From contig JBGAPZ010000008.1 of NCBI GenBank assembly GCA_044220975.1, positions 42,909 through 106,908 of the forward strand: a stretch of DNA of 64,000 bases. The letters are read 5' to 3'. The notes under the pieces were generated by a model. It was given only the letters and a program-made list of their open reading frames with translations. It had not been told where the DNA came from and ran no database searches. The stretch is from SZUA-430 sp044220975. GTDB lineage: Bacteria > Pseudomonadota > Alphaproteobacteria > Micropepsales > Micropepsaceae. The translations under genes were made by a program, and so were the position numbers. Of this stretch, positions 25,734 through 34,779 are shown piece after piece; position 1 is the stretch's first letter; each line of letters begins with the position of its first letter.

Positions 25734-27107
25734 ATGAGTTGGAACCCTTCAAGCTGGCGCTCGAAGCCGGTCGTCCAGGTGCCGGTCTATCCGGACGCCG
25801 AAGCGCAATCACGCGTTGAGACCAAACTGAAGTCGTTTCCGCCGCTGGTCTTCGCGGGCGAGGCGCGCAACTTGAAGCGTTCGCTTGCAGACGTCGCGGA
25901 AGGCCGCGCGTTTCTGCTGCAAGGCGGCGACTGTGCCGAGTCGTTTGCCGAGTTCCATCCAGACAATATTCGCGACACATTTCGCGTGATCTTGCAGATG
26001 GCGATCATCTTGACCTTTGCCGGTGCAATGCCGGTTGTGAAGGTCGGTCGCATCGCCGGTCAGTTCGCCAAACCTCGTTCCAGCGACACGGAAATTCAGG
26101 ACGGTGTCGAGTTGCCCGCCTATCGCGGCGACATCGTGAACGCTTCGCCGTTCGATACGGCGTCGCGCACGCCGGAGCCAGAACGGATGATGCAGGCCTA
26201 TTCACAGGCTGCGTCGACACTGAATCTGCTGCGCGCGTTCGCTCAGGGCGGTTATGCAGACTTGCACAACGTGCACCGGTGGAACCTGGGGTTCATCGCC
26301 GGATCGTCGTCGGTCGAGAAATACCGCGCGCTAGCAGACCGCATCTCCGAGACGTTGGAGTTTATGGAAGCTTGCGGGATTACGCCGGAGACAACGCCAC
26401 AGCTGCGCACGACGGATTTCTACACCAGCCACGAGGCGTTGTTGCTTGGCTACGAGCAGGCGATGACGCGTATCGATTCGACGACGGGTGATTGGTACGA
26501 CACGTCGGCGCATCTGTTGTGGATCGGCGACCGTACGCGACAATTGGAAGGTGCGCACATTGAGTTTGCGCGTGGTGTGAAGAACCCGCTCGCGGTCAAA
26601 TGCGGTCCGTCGCTGTCGAACGACGATCTGATCCGCTTGTGCGACGTGCTGAACCCCACCAACGAGCCTGGTCGCTTGACGCTGATTGCCCGCTTCGGTG
26701 CGGACAAAGTCGAGGAGCATCTGCCGCGTCTGATCCGAGCGATTAAGCGCGAAGGACGCAAAGTCGTTTGGTCGTGCGATCCTATGCATGGCAACACGAT
26801 CAAATCGTCCAACGGTTTCAAGACGCGCCCGTTCGACCGGGTTCTCAAGGAAGTGCAGAACTTCTTTGTCGTGCATCGGGCCGAGGGAACGCATGCAGGC
26901 GGCGTACATTTGGAGCTCACCGGTCAGAACGTCACGGAGTGCACGGGTGGCGCCGCAGCGATCACGGACGCCGACCTTTCGTCTCGCTATCACACGCATT
27001 GCGATCCGCGCTTGAACGCAAACCAAGCGTTGGAACTTTCCTTCCTGGTTGCCGAGGGAATCCGAGCGGAACGGTCCAAGTCGCCGCGGCCAGTCGCCGC
27101 GCAATAG
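25734..27107 (+). CDS. Class II 3-deoxy-7-phosphoheptulonate (DAHP) synthase
   Basis: A 457-residue plant-type DAHP synthase, first step of the shikimate pathway (PEP plus erythrose-4-P). Class II signatures: LQGGDCAESFAEF near residue 62 with the metal-binding Cys, VGRIAGQFAKPRS, VHRWNLGFI, WIGDRTRQLEGAHIEF, VVWSCDPMHGNT and GTHAGGVHLELTGQNVTEC. The ATG at 25734 stands 76 nt after rpiA; erythrose-4-P links it functionally to the pentose phosphate enzyme. No leader peptide or attenuator was seen. Confidence 0.95.
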   Translation: MSWNPSSWRSKPVVQVPVYPDAEAQSRVETKLKSFPPLVFAGEARNLKRSLADVAEGRAFLLQGGDCAESFAEFHPDNIRDTFRVILQMAIILTFAGAMPVVKVGRIAGQFAKPRSSDTEIQDGVELPAYRGDIVNASPFDTASRTPEPERMMQAYSQAASTLNLLRAFAQGGYADLHNVHRWNLGFIAGSSSVEKYRALADRISETLEFMEACGITPETTPQLRTTDFYTSHEALLLGYEQAMTRIDSTTGDWYDTSAHLLWIGDRTRQLEGAHIEFARGVKNPLAVKCGPSLSNDDLIRLCDVLNPTNEPGRLTLIARFGADKVEEHLPRLIRAIKREGRKVVWSCDPMHGNTIKSSNGFKTRPFDRVLKEVQNFFVVHRAEGTHAGGVHLELTGQNVTECTGGAAAITDADLSSRYHTHCDPRLNANQALELSFLVAEGIRAERSKSPRPVAAQ

Positions 27108-27172
27108 TCTTCGCTGCTTGCCTCATCCGTTCTTAGGCGCCTAGCGTTGGCCGCGACAGACGGGCCAAGCGT

Positions 27173-27889
27173 TTGAGACTCATCTTCATCATCTGGTGCA
27201 CGGCGGGTTTGGGTTTGATCGGGCTCAAGGCCTATGTCGATCGCGCGCACTCGAAATACGCCGACGTTGCGGTCAGGGCGGGGACGACCACCTATTTTAT
27301 CCCACGCGCCTTCGTTGCTAGCGAAGGGTGGCGTGCGGACATGATGCGCGTGGCGGGTTGCTGGGATGCGCGCGAGGCGGGCGCTCTGCCCCACGTTTCC
27401 GGTCTTGCTGGCTGCGGCAATAAGCGATCGCTGAATTTGCGGATTGCTGCGCGCTCGCTTGGCACGGATGCCGATGCCGCCTTGCGAGGGGTGGCGCTCG
27501 ATGCGGTCTTCTGGCCGTCATACACGCCGCCGGCCCAACACCTGCAGCAACTTGCGAATGCGTGGGCGTCACGAGGCGAGTGGACGGGACGCTTCGCAGT
27601 GCACCGCGATGACTGGCAACTCGTACGCTTGGAATCCGTGCGTTCTTCGTGGGTGCCTTTGCTTACAGCGGAGCCGCAAACGGGCGATCCATCGGAGTTG
27701 GCGGCCCTCTATTCCGGCCGGTGCTACCGGCCCGATACGCTGAGTGAAATCGGCATGACGTGCACGGTGGCGCATCGGTTGGCCGGCGGTGGGGTCCTGG
27801 AATATGATGTCGGTCCCGACGAGATCTCCCAGTTTGCGATGCTGCGTGGGGCGGTCGAGGCCGAAGTGGCTTCCTGGGTGAGGCCTTAG
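27173..27889 (+). CDS. Hypothetical membrane-anchored protein
   Basis: A 238-residue protein starting at a TTG, with one N-terminal hydrophobic segment (about residues 2-18) that could be a signal anchor. The remainder looks soluble and periplasmic, with two Cys in CWDAREAG and LAGCGNKR and two more in GRCYRPDTLSEIGMTC, spaced so that disulfides are possible. No family is recognised. It stands alone, 65 nt after the DAHP synthase. Confidence 0.6.
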   Translation: MRLIFIIWCTAGLGLIGLKAYVDRAHSKYADVAVRAGTTTYFIPRAFVASEGWRADMMRVAGCWDAREAGALPHVSGLAGCGNKRSLNLRIAARSLGTDADAALRGVALDAVFWPSYTPPAQHLQQLANAWASRGEWTGRFAVHRDDWQLVRLESVRSSWVPLLTAEPQTGDPSELAALYSGRCYRPDTLSEIGMTCTVAHRLAGGGVLEYDVGPDEISQFAMLRGAVEAEVASWVRP

Positions 27890-27970
27890 CGGATTGGCCA
27901 ATTTCTGCAAAAATGGTGTGATCCAGAAACCGCGGCCCCAGCCCAATGAGGACGCGTCTGCCCCTTTTCC

Positions 27971-27998
27971 TTGACTGCTGGAACTCGGGGTCGAGAAT
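27971..27998 (+). promoter_or_regulatory. Possible promoter of the broken autotransporter
   Basis: TTGACT (27971-27976) and GAGAAT (27993-27998) with 16-nt spacing; expected start near 28005, giving a leader of about 40 nt before the ATG at 28045. Match is 5/6 and 4/6. Confidence 0.4.
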
Positions 27999-28044
27999 AC
28001 GAGACGCGACGCCTGGGAAGCGGCGCGATGGGGGTTTAACGAAA

Positions 28045-29561
28045 ATGGGTAAGACGCAGGTGCGCGCGACTCTGCTCGCGACAACGGCCGTGCTCACGCT
28101 GATTGCTAGCGCGAACGCGAACGTGGTGCTCAATCCAGGATTTGAATCGGGCGCGTTCGCACCTTGGAGGGGACATCGAAAACTCGATCAGCACGCTAAA
28201 CCCGCGCCTGGCACCTGGTCATTCTCCGGCGGTTGCGTGGGTGCGGGTTGTGTCGTGGTTGGGGCGACCGGGGTCAGTGGTCGGGAAGCATCACTCAAAC
28301 AATCAATTTGGCGCCAGGCATCTATCAGGGTTCGTTCTACTATCAGAGCGTTGGCGGTACCAACCAACTCGCCGCGAGCCTTGGTAACTATACGCCGATC
28401 AATCAATCCAATCTGGCGGCGGCGCCCTACACCAGGTACTCGTTCATCGCGGCTGCATCGGGCGGTGCAACAAATCTCGCGATTGGCCTTCGGAACGATC
28501 CCGATTTCGATCGAGTTGACGATGTGTCACTCGAGATGGTCGACGATGGTGAAGGCAACAACATCGGCGCAGCATCGCAGACAGTTGCCGTACAAGCTTC
28601 TCGCGAGTTCCTCGACCGGTTGCAAGATCGTTTCAGTCACGCGGGCTCGCCGATCCAGATGGCGAGCGTACGTGAAACCGTCCTGGCGTCAGCTGGAGAG
28701 ATGACCTACGTCAACGCGGGCGGGAAGTATCGCGCGTTCATGAGTGCGTTCGGTAGCCAAGGCGATTGGGACGATTCATCCACTTCGTCCGAGCGCCGTG
28801 GCCTGAGCGCCGGGTTCGAGTTCAACACCGGCGGATCGCTCGATCTAGGCATTGCGATCTCGTTGAGCCATGCAGACTTTGATACGCGTACGGCCTTCAC
28901 GCGCAACGACGGCGAAGCCCACGAGTTTCTGGGCGCGGTTTATGCGCATTGGAGCCCGTCTTCGATGCCGATCTACTTCAACTTGATCGGCGGTTACGGA
29001 CAGAGCAGCAACGACTTCTCGCGGACGAGCCTCGTGGGCCTCGGCTCGGTCGGCGCCCAGGATGTGGACTCGTCGCAGTGGTTCGGCAGCGCCGAACTCG
29101 GCTGGGATTGGGCCGTGTCGCCGAGCTTGATGCTGACGCCGTTCGCTCGCCTCGACGGTGCGACGATCGATCAAGACGCTTACTTCGAAGTTCAGTCGCC
29201 CGGTTCGTTGCTCATTCCGGCGGCCGTCGCAGGTCGCGACTTTGATGCGGCACGCTCGGTTCTCGGCGTACGCGCTTCGCTCGATCTCAATATTGGCCGT
29301 GGCGCCAAACTCGGAGCCAAGGCCGGTTGGGCTCACGAGTTCGAGCAAGACCGCTTTGTGGTCTTCACGGAGACGACGGGGCCTGTTTCGTTTACTGGCG
29401 TCGCCGGTGCTGCAACTCCGTCGGAGGACTCGCTTGTCGTGGGGGGCAGCTTCGAGCTCGCGGTCAGCGACGAGGCCTCGCTCTATGCCGGTTACAACGG
29501 CGACTTCGGCGACGAGCAGGAGATTCACGCGGGCGAGGTTGGCCTGCGCGTGACCTGGTAG
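28045..29561 (+). pseudogene. Autotransporter beta-barrel protein with a frameshift
   Basis: The N-terminus has a signal peptide (MGKTQVRATLLATTAVLTLI, cleavage near ANA-NV) followed by VLNPGFESGAFAPW, a start common in secreted carbohydrate-like modules, and SGGCVGAGCVVVGATG. The next part continues in another frame: QWSGSITQTINLAPGIYQGS, SVRETVLASAGEMTYVNAGG, and a C-terminal autotransporter barrel (about 28700-29561) ending EVGLRVTW with a terminal aromatic residue. A 1-nt deletion (or 2-nt insertion) between about 28258 and 28282 would explain it. The intact protein would be about 505 residues. Terminator and promoter are intact, so recent loss, phase variation or sequencing error are all possible. 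Confidence 0.8.
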
Positions 29562-29588
29562 TCCGCAGCGTATTTGCGAGTTGCGTAG

Positions 29589-29619
29589 GGCGCGGTGTCT
29601 TCGGACGCCGCGCCTTTTT
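29589..29619 (+). terminator. Rho-independent terminator after the autotransporter gene
   Basis: An 11-bp stem (29589-29599 with 29604-29614, one G-T pair), UUCG tetraloop at 29600-29603, and five T at 29615-29619. It begins 28 nt after the barrel stop and abuts the stop of the convergent MDR gene. Confidence 0.92.
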
Positions 29620-30630
29620 CTATCCCGCGACGTGGACGAGGCGGCGGCCGAAACTTTCGCCGGCGAAAAGGCCGATGAAAGCCTTCGGTGCTTGCTCCAA
29701 GCCGTCGATGATTTCTTCGCGGTAGGTGAGCTTGCCGGCGCGTACCCATTCCGCCATTTGCGCGCGCGCCTCGTTGAACTGGACGCCGTAGTCGTAAACG
29801 ACCAGGCCTTCCATCTTCAGACGCTGCGTGATGAAGGGCAGGGTGTGGCGGATGCCGCGCGGCTCGGTCGTGTTGTATTCGGCGATCTGGCCGGAGACGA
29901 CGATGCGGCCATGCTTGCGCATGTTCAGGATCGCAGCGTCGAGCGTTTCGGCGCCGACATTGTCGAAGTAGATGTCGATGCCTTTGGGTGCCGCGTGCTT
30001 GAACGCGGCGGTGAGATTGTCCGCTGTCTTGTAGTTGATCGCGGCGTCGAAGCCGATCTCCTTCAGGTAGGCGCATTTCGCGTCCGAGCCTGCGAGGCCG
30101 ATCACCGTGCAGCCCAGGATCTTTGCGATTTGGCCCGCCGTCGCGCCGACCGTACCTGCTGCCGAGGAAATAAGGACAACGTTGCCCTCTTTTGGCTTGC
30201 CGATTTCAAACAGGCCAAAGAAGGCCGTTAGGCCGGGGATGCCGAACACGCCGATGGCGGCCGTCGGTTTGATCTTGTCTTTATAGATTTCGGGGTCGAG
30301 CGCTTGGACGCCCTTGCCGTCGGTCACGAAGTGGCTTTGCCAACCGAAGCCGCCCCAGGCGTGCGCCCCTTCCTTGAATTTGGCGTTGCGGGAGGCGAGG
30401 ACTTTGCCAACGCCTGCGCTCTCGATTGTTTCGCCCAGTGCCAAGGCCGGGGCGTAAGAGTCGCCGGAAAGGCGCGAGCGCATGCCCGGGTCGACCGAGA
30501 TGTGTTCGACCCGGATCAGCGCTTGGCCGTCCTGGATGTCCGGCAGTGTCGTCTGCTCGAGCTTAAAGTCGTCCGCGTGCGGCACGCCTTGCGGCCGCTT
30601 CGCCAATACCCAACGCCGGTTCGTCGTCAT
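29620..30630 (-). CDS. MDR-family NADP-dependent oxidoreductase, curcumin/alkenal reductase-like (copy 1)
   Basis: A 336-residue zinc-free medium-chain reductase. It opens MTTNRRWVLAKRPQGVPHAD, with ISVDPGMRSRL and the cofactor loop ISSAAGTVGATAGQIAKILG, then DAAINYKTADN and FDNVGAETLDAAI, typical of the leukotriene B4 dehydrogenase/curcumin reductase group that reduces alpha,beta-unsaturated carbonyls. Start chosen at 30630; an in-frame ATG at 30672 adds 14 residues. Together with the copy at 33551-34582 it brackets the ketone-body cluster. Confidence 0.88.
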   Translation of the reverse strand: MTTNRRWVLAKRPQGVPHADDFKLEQTTLPDIQDGQALIRVEHISVDPGMRSRLSGDSYAPALALGETIESAGVGKVLASRNAKFKEGAHAWGGFGWQSHFVTDGKGVQALDPEIYKDKIKPTAAIGVFGIPGLTAFFGLFEIGKPKEGNVVLISSAAGTVGATAGQIAKILGCTVIGLAGSDAKCAYLKEIGFDAAINYKTADNLTAAFKHAAPKGIDIYFDNVGAETLDAAILNMRKHGRIVVSGQIAEYNTTEPRGIRHTLPFITQRLKMEGLVVYDYGVQFNEARAQMAEWVRAGKLTYREEIIDGLEQAPKAFIGLFAGESFGRRLVHVAG

Positions 30631-30729
30631 TCGCTTCACCCCAAATTCGAGTGGCGCGAATCTTACCATCAAACGGGTCTCTCGGCAGGGTGGAAGAAGC
30701 CTTCCGGTGCGTTGTGTAACGCGGTTGTC

Positions 30730-31509
30730 CTATTGCATGTACCAGCCATGGCTCACGATCAGCGATTGTCCCGTGAGAGCCGCCGAGTTGAACGATGCGA
30801 AGAACAATGCCGCTTCCGCAACGTCATCGACGGTCGTGAATTCACCGTCGACGGTTTCTTTCAGCATGACGTTCTTGATCACCTCGGCCTCGCTCATGCC
30901 GAGCGCTTTCGCTTGCTCAGGGATTTGCTTTTCCACCAGCGGCGTGCGGACGAAGCCCGGGCAGATGACATTTGCACGGACTTTGTGGGCAGCTCCTTCC
31001 TTCGCTACGACTTTGGCAAGGCCAATAAGACCGTGCTTTGCCGTCACGTAGGGTCCTTTGAGCATTGAAGCTTCCTTCGAATGCACGGAACCCATGTAGA
31101 TGATGCTGCCGCCCTCGGGTTGCTTGTACATTTGGCGGAGTGCGGCGCGCGTCGTGAGGAACGCACCGTCGAGGTGGATCGCGAGCAGCTGTTTCCACTT
31201 GGCGAAATCGAATTGGTCGAGCGGCGCCACCGTCTGGATGCCCGCGTTCGACACCAGTATATCAAGGCGGCCGTAGACGGCGATCGCTTTGGCAATGCCG
31301 GTTCCTACGGCTTCTTCGTTCGTCACATCCATTGCGACGGCAAGCGCCTTCGATTGGCCACCAAGTTCAGCTGCAGCCGCGTCGGCACCGGCTTGGTTCA
31401 GGTCTGCGATCACGACTTTCGCGCCTTCGCGCGCGAAGACGCCGGCAATGTCGCGGCCGATGCCGCTGGCCGCGCCGGTGATGACGGCGACTTTGTTTTC
31501 AAGACGCAT
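30730..31509 (-). CDS. bdhA: 3-hydroxybutyrate dehydrogenase (SDR)
   Basis: A 259-residue SDR with KVAVITGAASGIGRDIAGVF (cofactor loop), LVSNAGIQTVAPL, the catalytic set in IYMGSVHSKEASMLKGPYVTAKHG (Ser, Tyr, Lys) and ANVICPGFVRTPLVEKQIPE. The last segment and the C-terminal GQSLIVSHGWYMQ are specific for bacterial D-3-hydroxybutyrate dehydrogenases, which interconvert 3-hydroxybutyrate and acetoacetate with NAD. It follows the acetoacetate decarboxylase by 14 nt. Confidence 0.92.
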   Translation of the reverse strand: MRLENKVAVITGAASGIGRDIAGVFAREGAKVVIADLNQAGADAAAAELGGQSKALAVAMDVTNEEAVGTGIAKAIAVYGRLDILVSNAGIQTVAPLDQFDFAKWKQLLAIHLDGAFLTTRAALRQMYKQPEGGSIIYMGSVHSKEASMLKGPYVTAKHGLIGLAKVVAKEGAAHKVRANVICPGFVRTPLVEKQIPEQAKALGMSEAEVIKNVMLKETVDGEFTTVDDVAEAALFFASFNSAALTGQSLIVSHGWYMQ

Positions 31510-31523
31510 GTGAGTGGTCCTTT

Positions 31524-32261
31524 CTAACCGAGGTAGTCGTGCACGACATGGCCGAGGCCGAGTGTTAGATCAGCCAGGATGTGCACGGCGGAGATGACTT
31601 CGAGCACGGGAAGCTCGGCGACAGGGGCAAGCGCGTGCGGGTTCAACTCGAGCGCGGCAGGGCCCGTCCACGCGCCTTTCAGGTTCACGTCTTTCAACGC
31701 GTATTCGACGATCTCGCAGATGCGCGGCGTGCCGTCCACGTGCGGAATGATCTTGAGCAGGAAGTTCGGCATCGCGAGGGCGGCTTGTACGACAGGGAGA
31801 TCGGCTTGTTTGTGCTTGAAGCCCATCGTGCCGGTGGCGACGCGCACGGGACCGTAGTTCAGCGTGCCGATAAGTGTGTCGGTTTCGACTTTCAGGCTCG
31901 GGTCGGCGAGTTTCTTGGGAAAGCCCCACAGTTCGCGGCCGCCCGCGATCGGCGGGTCGTCATTCAGGAACATGCAGTGTGTGTAGTTCCCTTTGCGACC
32001 GTTGAACGAGACCGGAATGACCTGGCCAGATTCGGTATAGTCCCCAAAGCCGGTCGAATCCGGCATGCGGATGAATTCGTATTTGACGTGATCGCCATCG
32101 GGGAGCAGCGGTTCGGGCACGACCGCGCGTAGCTTCGCCAGATCGGTGCGATAGGTGATAATCAGGTATTCGCGGTTGACGAAGCGATAGGGGCCGGGCG
32201 GGTAGGCGGGGCTGGTCAGCGGCATTGCGAATGCGCGTTCGCGGACTTCGGTGGCTTTCAT
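31524..32261 (-). CDS. adc: Acetoacetate decarboxylase
   Basis: A 245-residue enzyme of normal length. YRFVNREYLIITYRTD, VPEPLL and GNYTHCMFLNDDPPIAGGRE are followed by LWGFPKKLADPS, which has the paired Lys motif; the first Lys forms the Schiff base that decarboxylates acetoacetate to acetone. It lies 11 nt after the patatin gene and 14 nt before bdhA, so its substrate is probably supplied by 3-hydroxybutyrate oxidation. Confidence 0.93.
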   Translation of the reverse strand: MKATEVRERAFAMPLTSPAYPPGPYRFVNREYLIITYRTDLAKLRAVVPEPLLPDGDHVKYEFIRMPDSTGFGDYTESGQVIPVSFNGRKGNYTHCMFLNDDPPIAGGRELWGFPKKLADPSLKVETDTLIGTLNYGPVRVATGTMGFKHKQADLPVVQAALAMPNFLLKIIPHVDGTPRICEIVEYALKDVNLKGAWTGPAALELNPHALAPVAELPVLEVISAVHILADLTLGLGHVVHDYLG

Positions 32262-32272
32262 CGGAGGCTCCT

Positions 32273-33439
32273 CTAGTCGCGGCCGTCGTCGGCGAGGTCA
32301 AACGTGAAGACGCCATCGGATTTGTCGAAAATTTCTTTGTGGCGGAGCGTGCGTTTGGCGTCGTTGTAGCCGGCGCGCCAATGCTCTTCCATCGTGATGC
32401 GCGAGAACTCGAAGTCTTTCGAGCTGCCCTCGTATTCTTGCGGACGGTAGATCAGGTGCACGATGTTGTAGGCGTGCGGGTCGGCCTCTTCGTCGAGCAA
32501 TTTGGCAGAGGGCAAATTGCGCAGTTCGTCGGGCAGACGCCGGACGATGTCGTAGATCGCGCTGCGCAAGTTGTGCATGCGCTTCAGCGTGTCGGTGCCG
32601 GCGCGCGTTCGGCTTGAATATTGGATTTCCTTCTGGCGGGTCATTGCTTCCTGCAGCGTGCGCGGGAAGACTCCGCGCGCGCTCCAAAGGTCGACTTGGA
32701 ACGCGAGCACATCTACGTCGTCGCAATTGTCGATGACCCATTGCAGCGGCGTGTTCGAGACGATGCCGCCGTCCCAATAGTGCTCGCCGTCGATCTCGAC
32801 TGCGGGGAAGCCTGGCGGAAGTGCGCCACTGGCGAGAACATGATCAACCGTGATCGGCATGCGCATCGAATCGAAATAGACAAAATTGCCCGTGCGCACA
32901 TTCACTGCGCCGACGGAGAAGCGCGTTTGCTTGGCGTTGATGCGGTCGAAGTCGACGAGGTGCTCTATCGTCGCTTTTAGTGGTCTCGTATCGTAATAGC
33001 TGGTTGCCTCGATCGACCCCGGGGGCTGAAGCCACGGTGGCGGCAGGCGCGGTTCAAAGAAACCGGTGGCGCCAGCCATGGTGGCGAAGGCGGCGTTTGC
33101 CTGGTTCAACCACATGCGCGCGAAGTCGCCCTTGGTGAACATCGACTGCCATTCAAGCGGAGCGCCGAAGGTCGACGTGGCGGTCACGCCTTCCCAGAAC
33201 TGGCGAAGTTTCGGAACGCGCTCATTCGGCGTGTTGCCCGCAATGATAGCGGCGTTGATCGCACCAATCGAAATGCCGGCAGCCCAATCGGGCACGATCC
33301 CGGCATCCGCAAGCGCTTCGTACACACCGCCCTGGTAGGCACCCAGGGCGCCGCCGCCCTGGAGGAGGAGCGCAACCGCGCCAAAGCTATGTTTGAGCAG
33401 CAGCGGAGCTCTTTCGCTGCTCTTCGCAGTGTGGTTCAC
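32273..33439 (-). CDS. Patatin-like phospholipase, possibly a PHB depolymerase
   Basis: A 388-residue patatin-fold hydrolase: oxyanion loop ALLLQGGGALGAYQGG, nucleophile GISIGAIN (Ser) and the catalytic Asp in YWDGGIVSNTP. The C-terminal region fits the DUF3734 extension of this group. GTG start behind AAGGAG. It is first in the cluster patatin-adc-bdhA. In several alphaproteobacteria this trio accompanies polyhydroxybutyrate use, and a 3-hydroxybutyrate-releasing role is plausible; lipid hydrolysis is equally possible. Confidence 0.88.
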   Translation of the reverse strand: MNHTAKSSERAPLLLKHSFGAVALLLQGGGALGAYQGGVYEALADAGIVPDWAAGISIGAINAAIIAGNTPNERVPKLRQFWEGVTATSTFGAPLEWQSMFTKGDFARMWLNQANAAFATMAGATGFFEPRLPPPWLQPPGSIEATSYYDTRPLKATIEHLVDFDRINAKQTRFSVGAVNVRTGNFVYFDSMRMPITVDHVLASGALPPGFPAVEIDGEHYWDGGIVSNTPLQWVIDNCDDVDVLAFQVDLWSARGVFPRTLQEAMTRQKEIQYSSRTRAGTDTLKRMHNLRSAIYDIVRRLPDELRNLPSAKLLDEEADPHAYNIVHLIYRPQEYEGSSKDFEFSRITMEEHWRAGYNDAKRTLRHKEIFDKSDGVFTFDLADDGRD

Positions 33440-33510
33440 GAGGGTTCTCCTTCGTGAAGACCTATGCGCCTATTCTAACAAGGCAATGACCTCAGCATGA
33501 ATGCGCTGTA

Positions 33511-33540
33511 ACGCGAAGGCGCGCAGAAGCGCCTTCGCGT
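33511..33540 (-). terminator. Hairpin downstream of MDR copy 2
   Basis: A perfect 11-bp inverted repeat (ACGCGAAGGCG at 33511-33521, CGCCTTCGCGT at 33530-33540) with an 8-nt loop, 10 nt downstream of the stop at 33551. No T-run follows, so it is a weak or processing-type terminator. Confidence 0.5.
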
Positions 33541-33550
33541 GGGATTGGCG

Positions 33551-34582
33551 TCAAACCGCCTTGTCCGGGCCGATCTTGACGAGGGCCTTGCCGAAATTCT
33601 CGCCCTTGAAGAGGCCCAAAAATGCTTTTGGCGCGTTCTGTAATCCTTCCGTCACCGACTCCTGCCATTTCATTTTTCCCTCGGCGATGAGCTTGCCCAT
33701 CTCCTGATGAAACTTCGGCAGAAGGTCGAAGTGGTTCGAGACGACGAAGCCCTCGATCTTCAGGCTTTTCGGAATCGTCATGATGATGTTCCAGGGGCCC
33801 GGCGATGGCGTTGTGTTGTTGTATTGTTCAATCATGCCGCAAACTGCGATGCGGCCGAACCCCTTCATGTGGTTCAGCGCAGCTTCCAAGTGCTTGCCGC
33901 CGACATTTTCGAAATAGACGTCGATGCCCTTCGGGAATGCGGCGCCCACGGCTTTGTCGAGATCGGGTGTCGTCTTGTAATTGATCGCCTTGTCGATTTT
34001 GGCCTCTTTCAAGAGCCATTGGCATTTCTCGTCCGACCCGGCGGAGCCAACGACATAAGCGCCATGCGCTTTTGCGAGTTGGCAGACGATGGCGCCGACC
34101 GCACCGGACGCCGCCGATACGAATACTGTTTCGCCGGGCTTGAAGCCCCCAATCTTGAAGAGGCCCGCGTAAGCCGTTAGGCCGGGCATGCCGAGCGCGC
34201 CCAGGAAGCTCTGCACGGGCGCCAGTTTCGGATCGACTTTTTGCGGCATTGCTTGCATGCCGACGACGGCATACTCGCGCCAACCCAACATGTGGTTCAG
34301 GTAGTCGCCGACGGCGAAGTGGGCGCCTTTGCCAGCCGCAATGACTTGGCCGATGGCGCCGCCTTGCAGTGCCTGACCGATCTGGAAAGGCGGAACGTAG
34401 CTCTCGCGATCAACCATCCGGCCGCGCATGTAGGGGTCGACGGACATCCAAACGTTTCGGACAAGAACCTCGCCGTCCTTGGGCTCAGCGACCGGCGCTT
34501 CGATATATTCGAAATTGTCCTCCGTTGGCATGCCGGTAGGGCGGCTCTTCAAACGGATTTCGTGGCCTTTAAGATTGCGCAT
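33551..34582 (-). CDS. MDR-family NADP-dependent oxidoreductase, curcumin/alkenal reductase-like (copy 2)
   Basis: A 343-residue paralogue of the protein at 29620-30630. NEIRLKSR-type opening (MRNLKGHEIRLKSRPTGMPT), MSVDPYMRGRM, the cofactor loop VSAASGAVGAIVCQLAKAHG, KAINYKTTPDLDKAV and ENVGGKHLEAALNHM. It lies 112 nt upstream (in transcription) of patatin, separated by a hairpin, so it is probably its own unit. Confidence 0.88.
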   Translation of the reverse strand: MRNLKGHEIRLKSRPTGMPTEDNFEYIEAPVAEPKDGEVLVRNVWMSVDPYMRGRMVDRESYVPPFQIGQALQGGAIGQVIAAGKGAHFAVGDYLNHMLGWREYAVVGMQAMPQKVDPKLAPVQSFLGALGMPGLTAYAGLFKIGGFKPGETVFVSAASGAVGAIVCQLAKAHGAYVVGSAGSDEKCQWLLKEAKIDKAINYKTTPDLDKAVGAAFPKGIDVYFENVGGKHLEAALNHMKGFGRIAVCGMIEQYNNTTPSPGPWNIIMTIPKSLKIEGFVVSNHFDLLPKFHQEMGKLIAEGKMKWQESVTEGLQNAPKAFLGLFKGENFGKALVKIGPDKAV

Positions 34583-34779
34583 GTCGGGCGCTCCAAACGT
34601 TGTGGATAAGGGGTAGCGTCAACCATGACATTGGCCTGGTTGGTTCGTCAGGGACAAGGGTAGGCGTGACAAGGCTGCAATATTTCTTGATGCACTGCGG
34701 CAAGCCCAACGGTGGTGCGAAATTTCTAAAGCGGTAATGATCCGCGCACGTGTGGGTTGCGTTGAGCGGCGGAACTATC

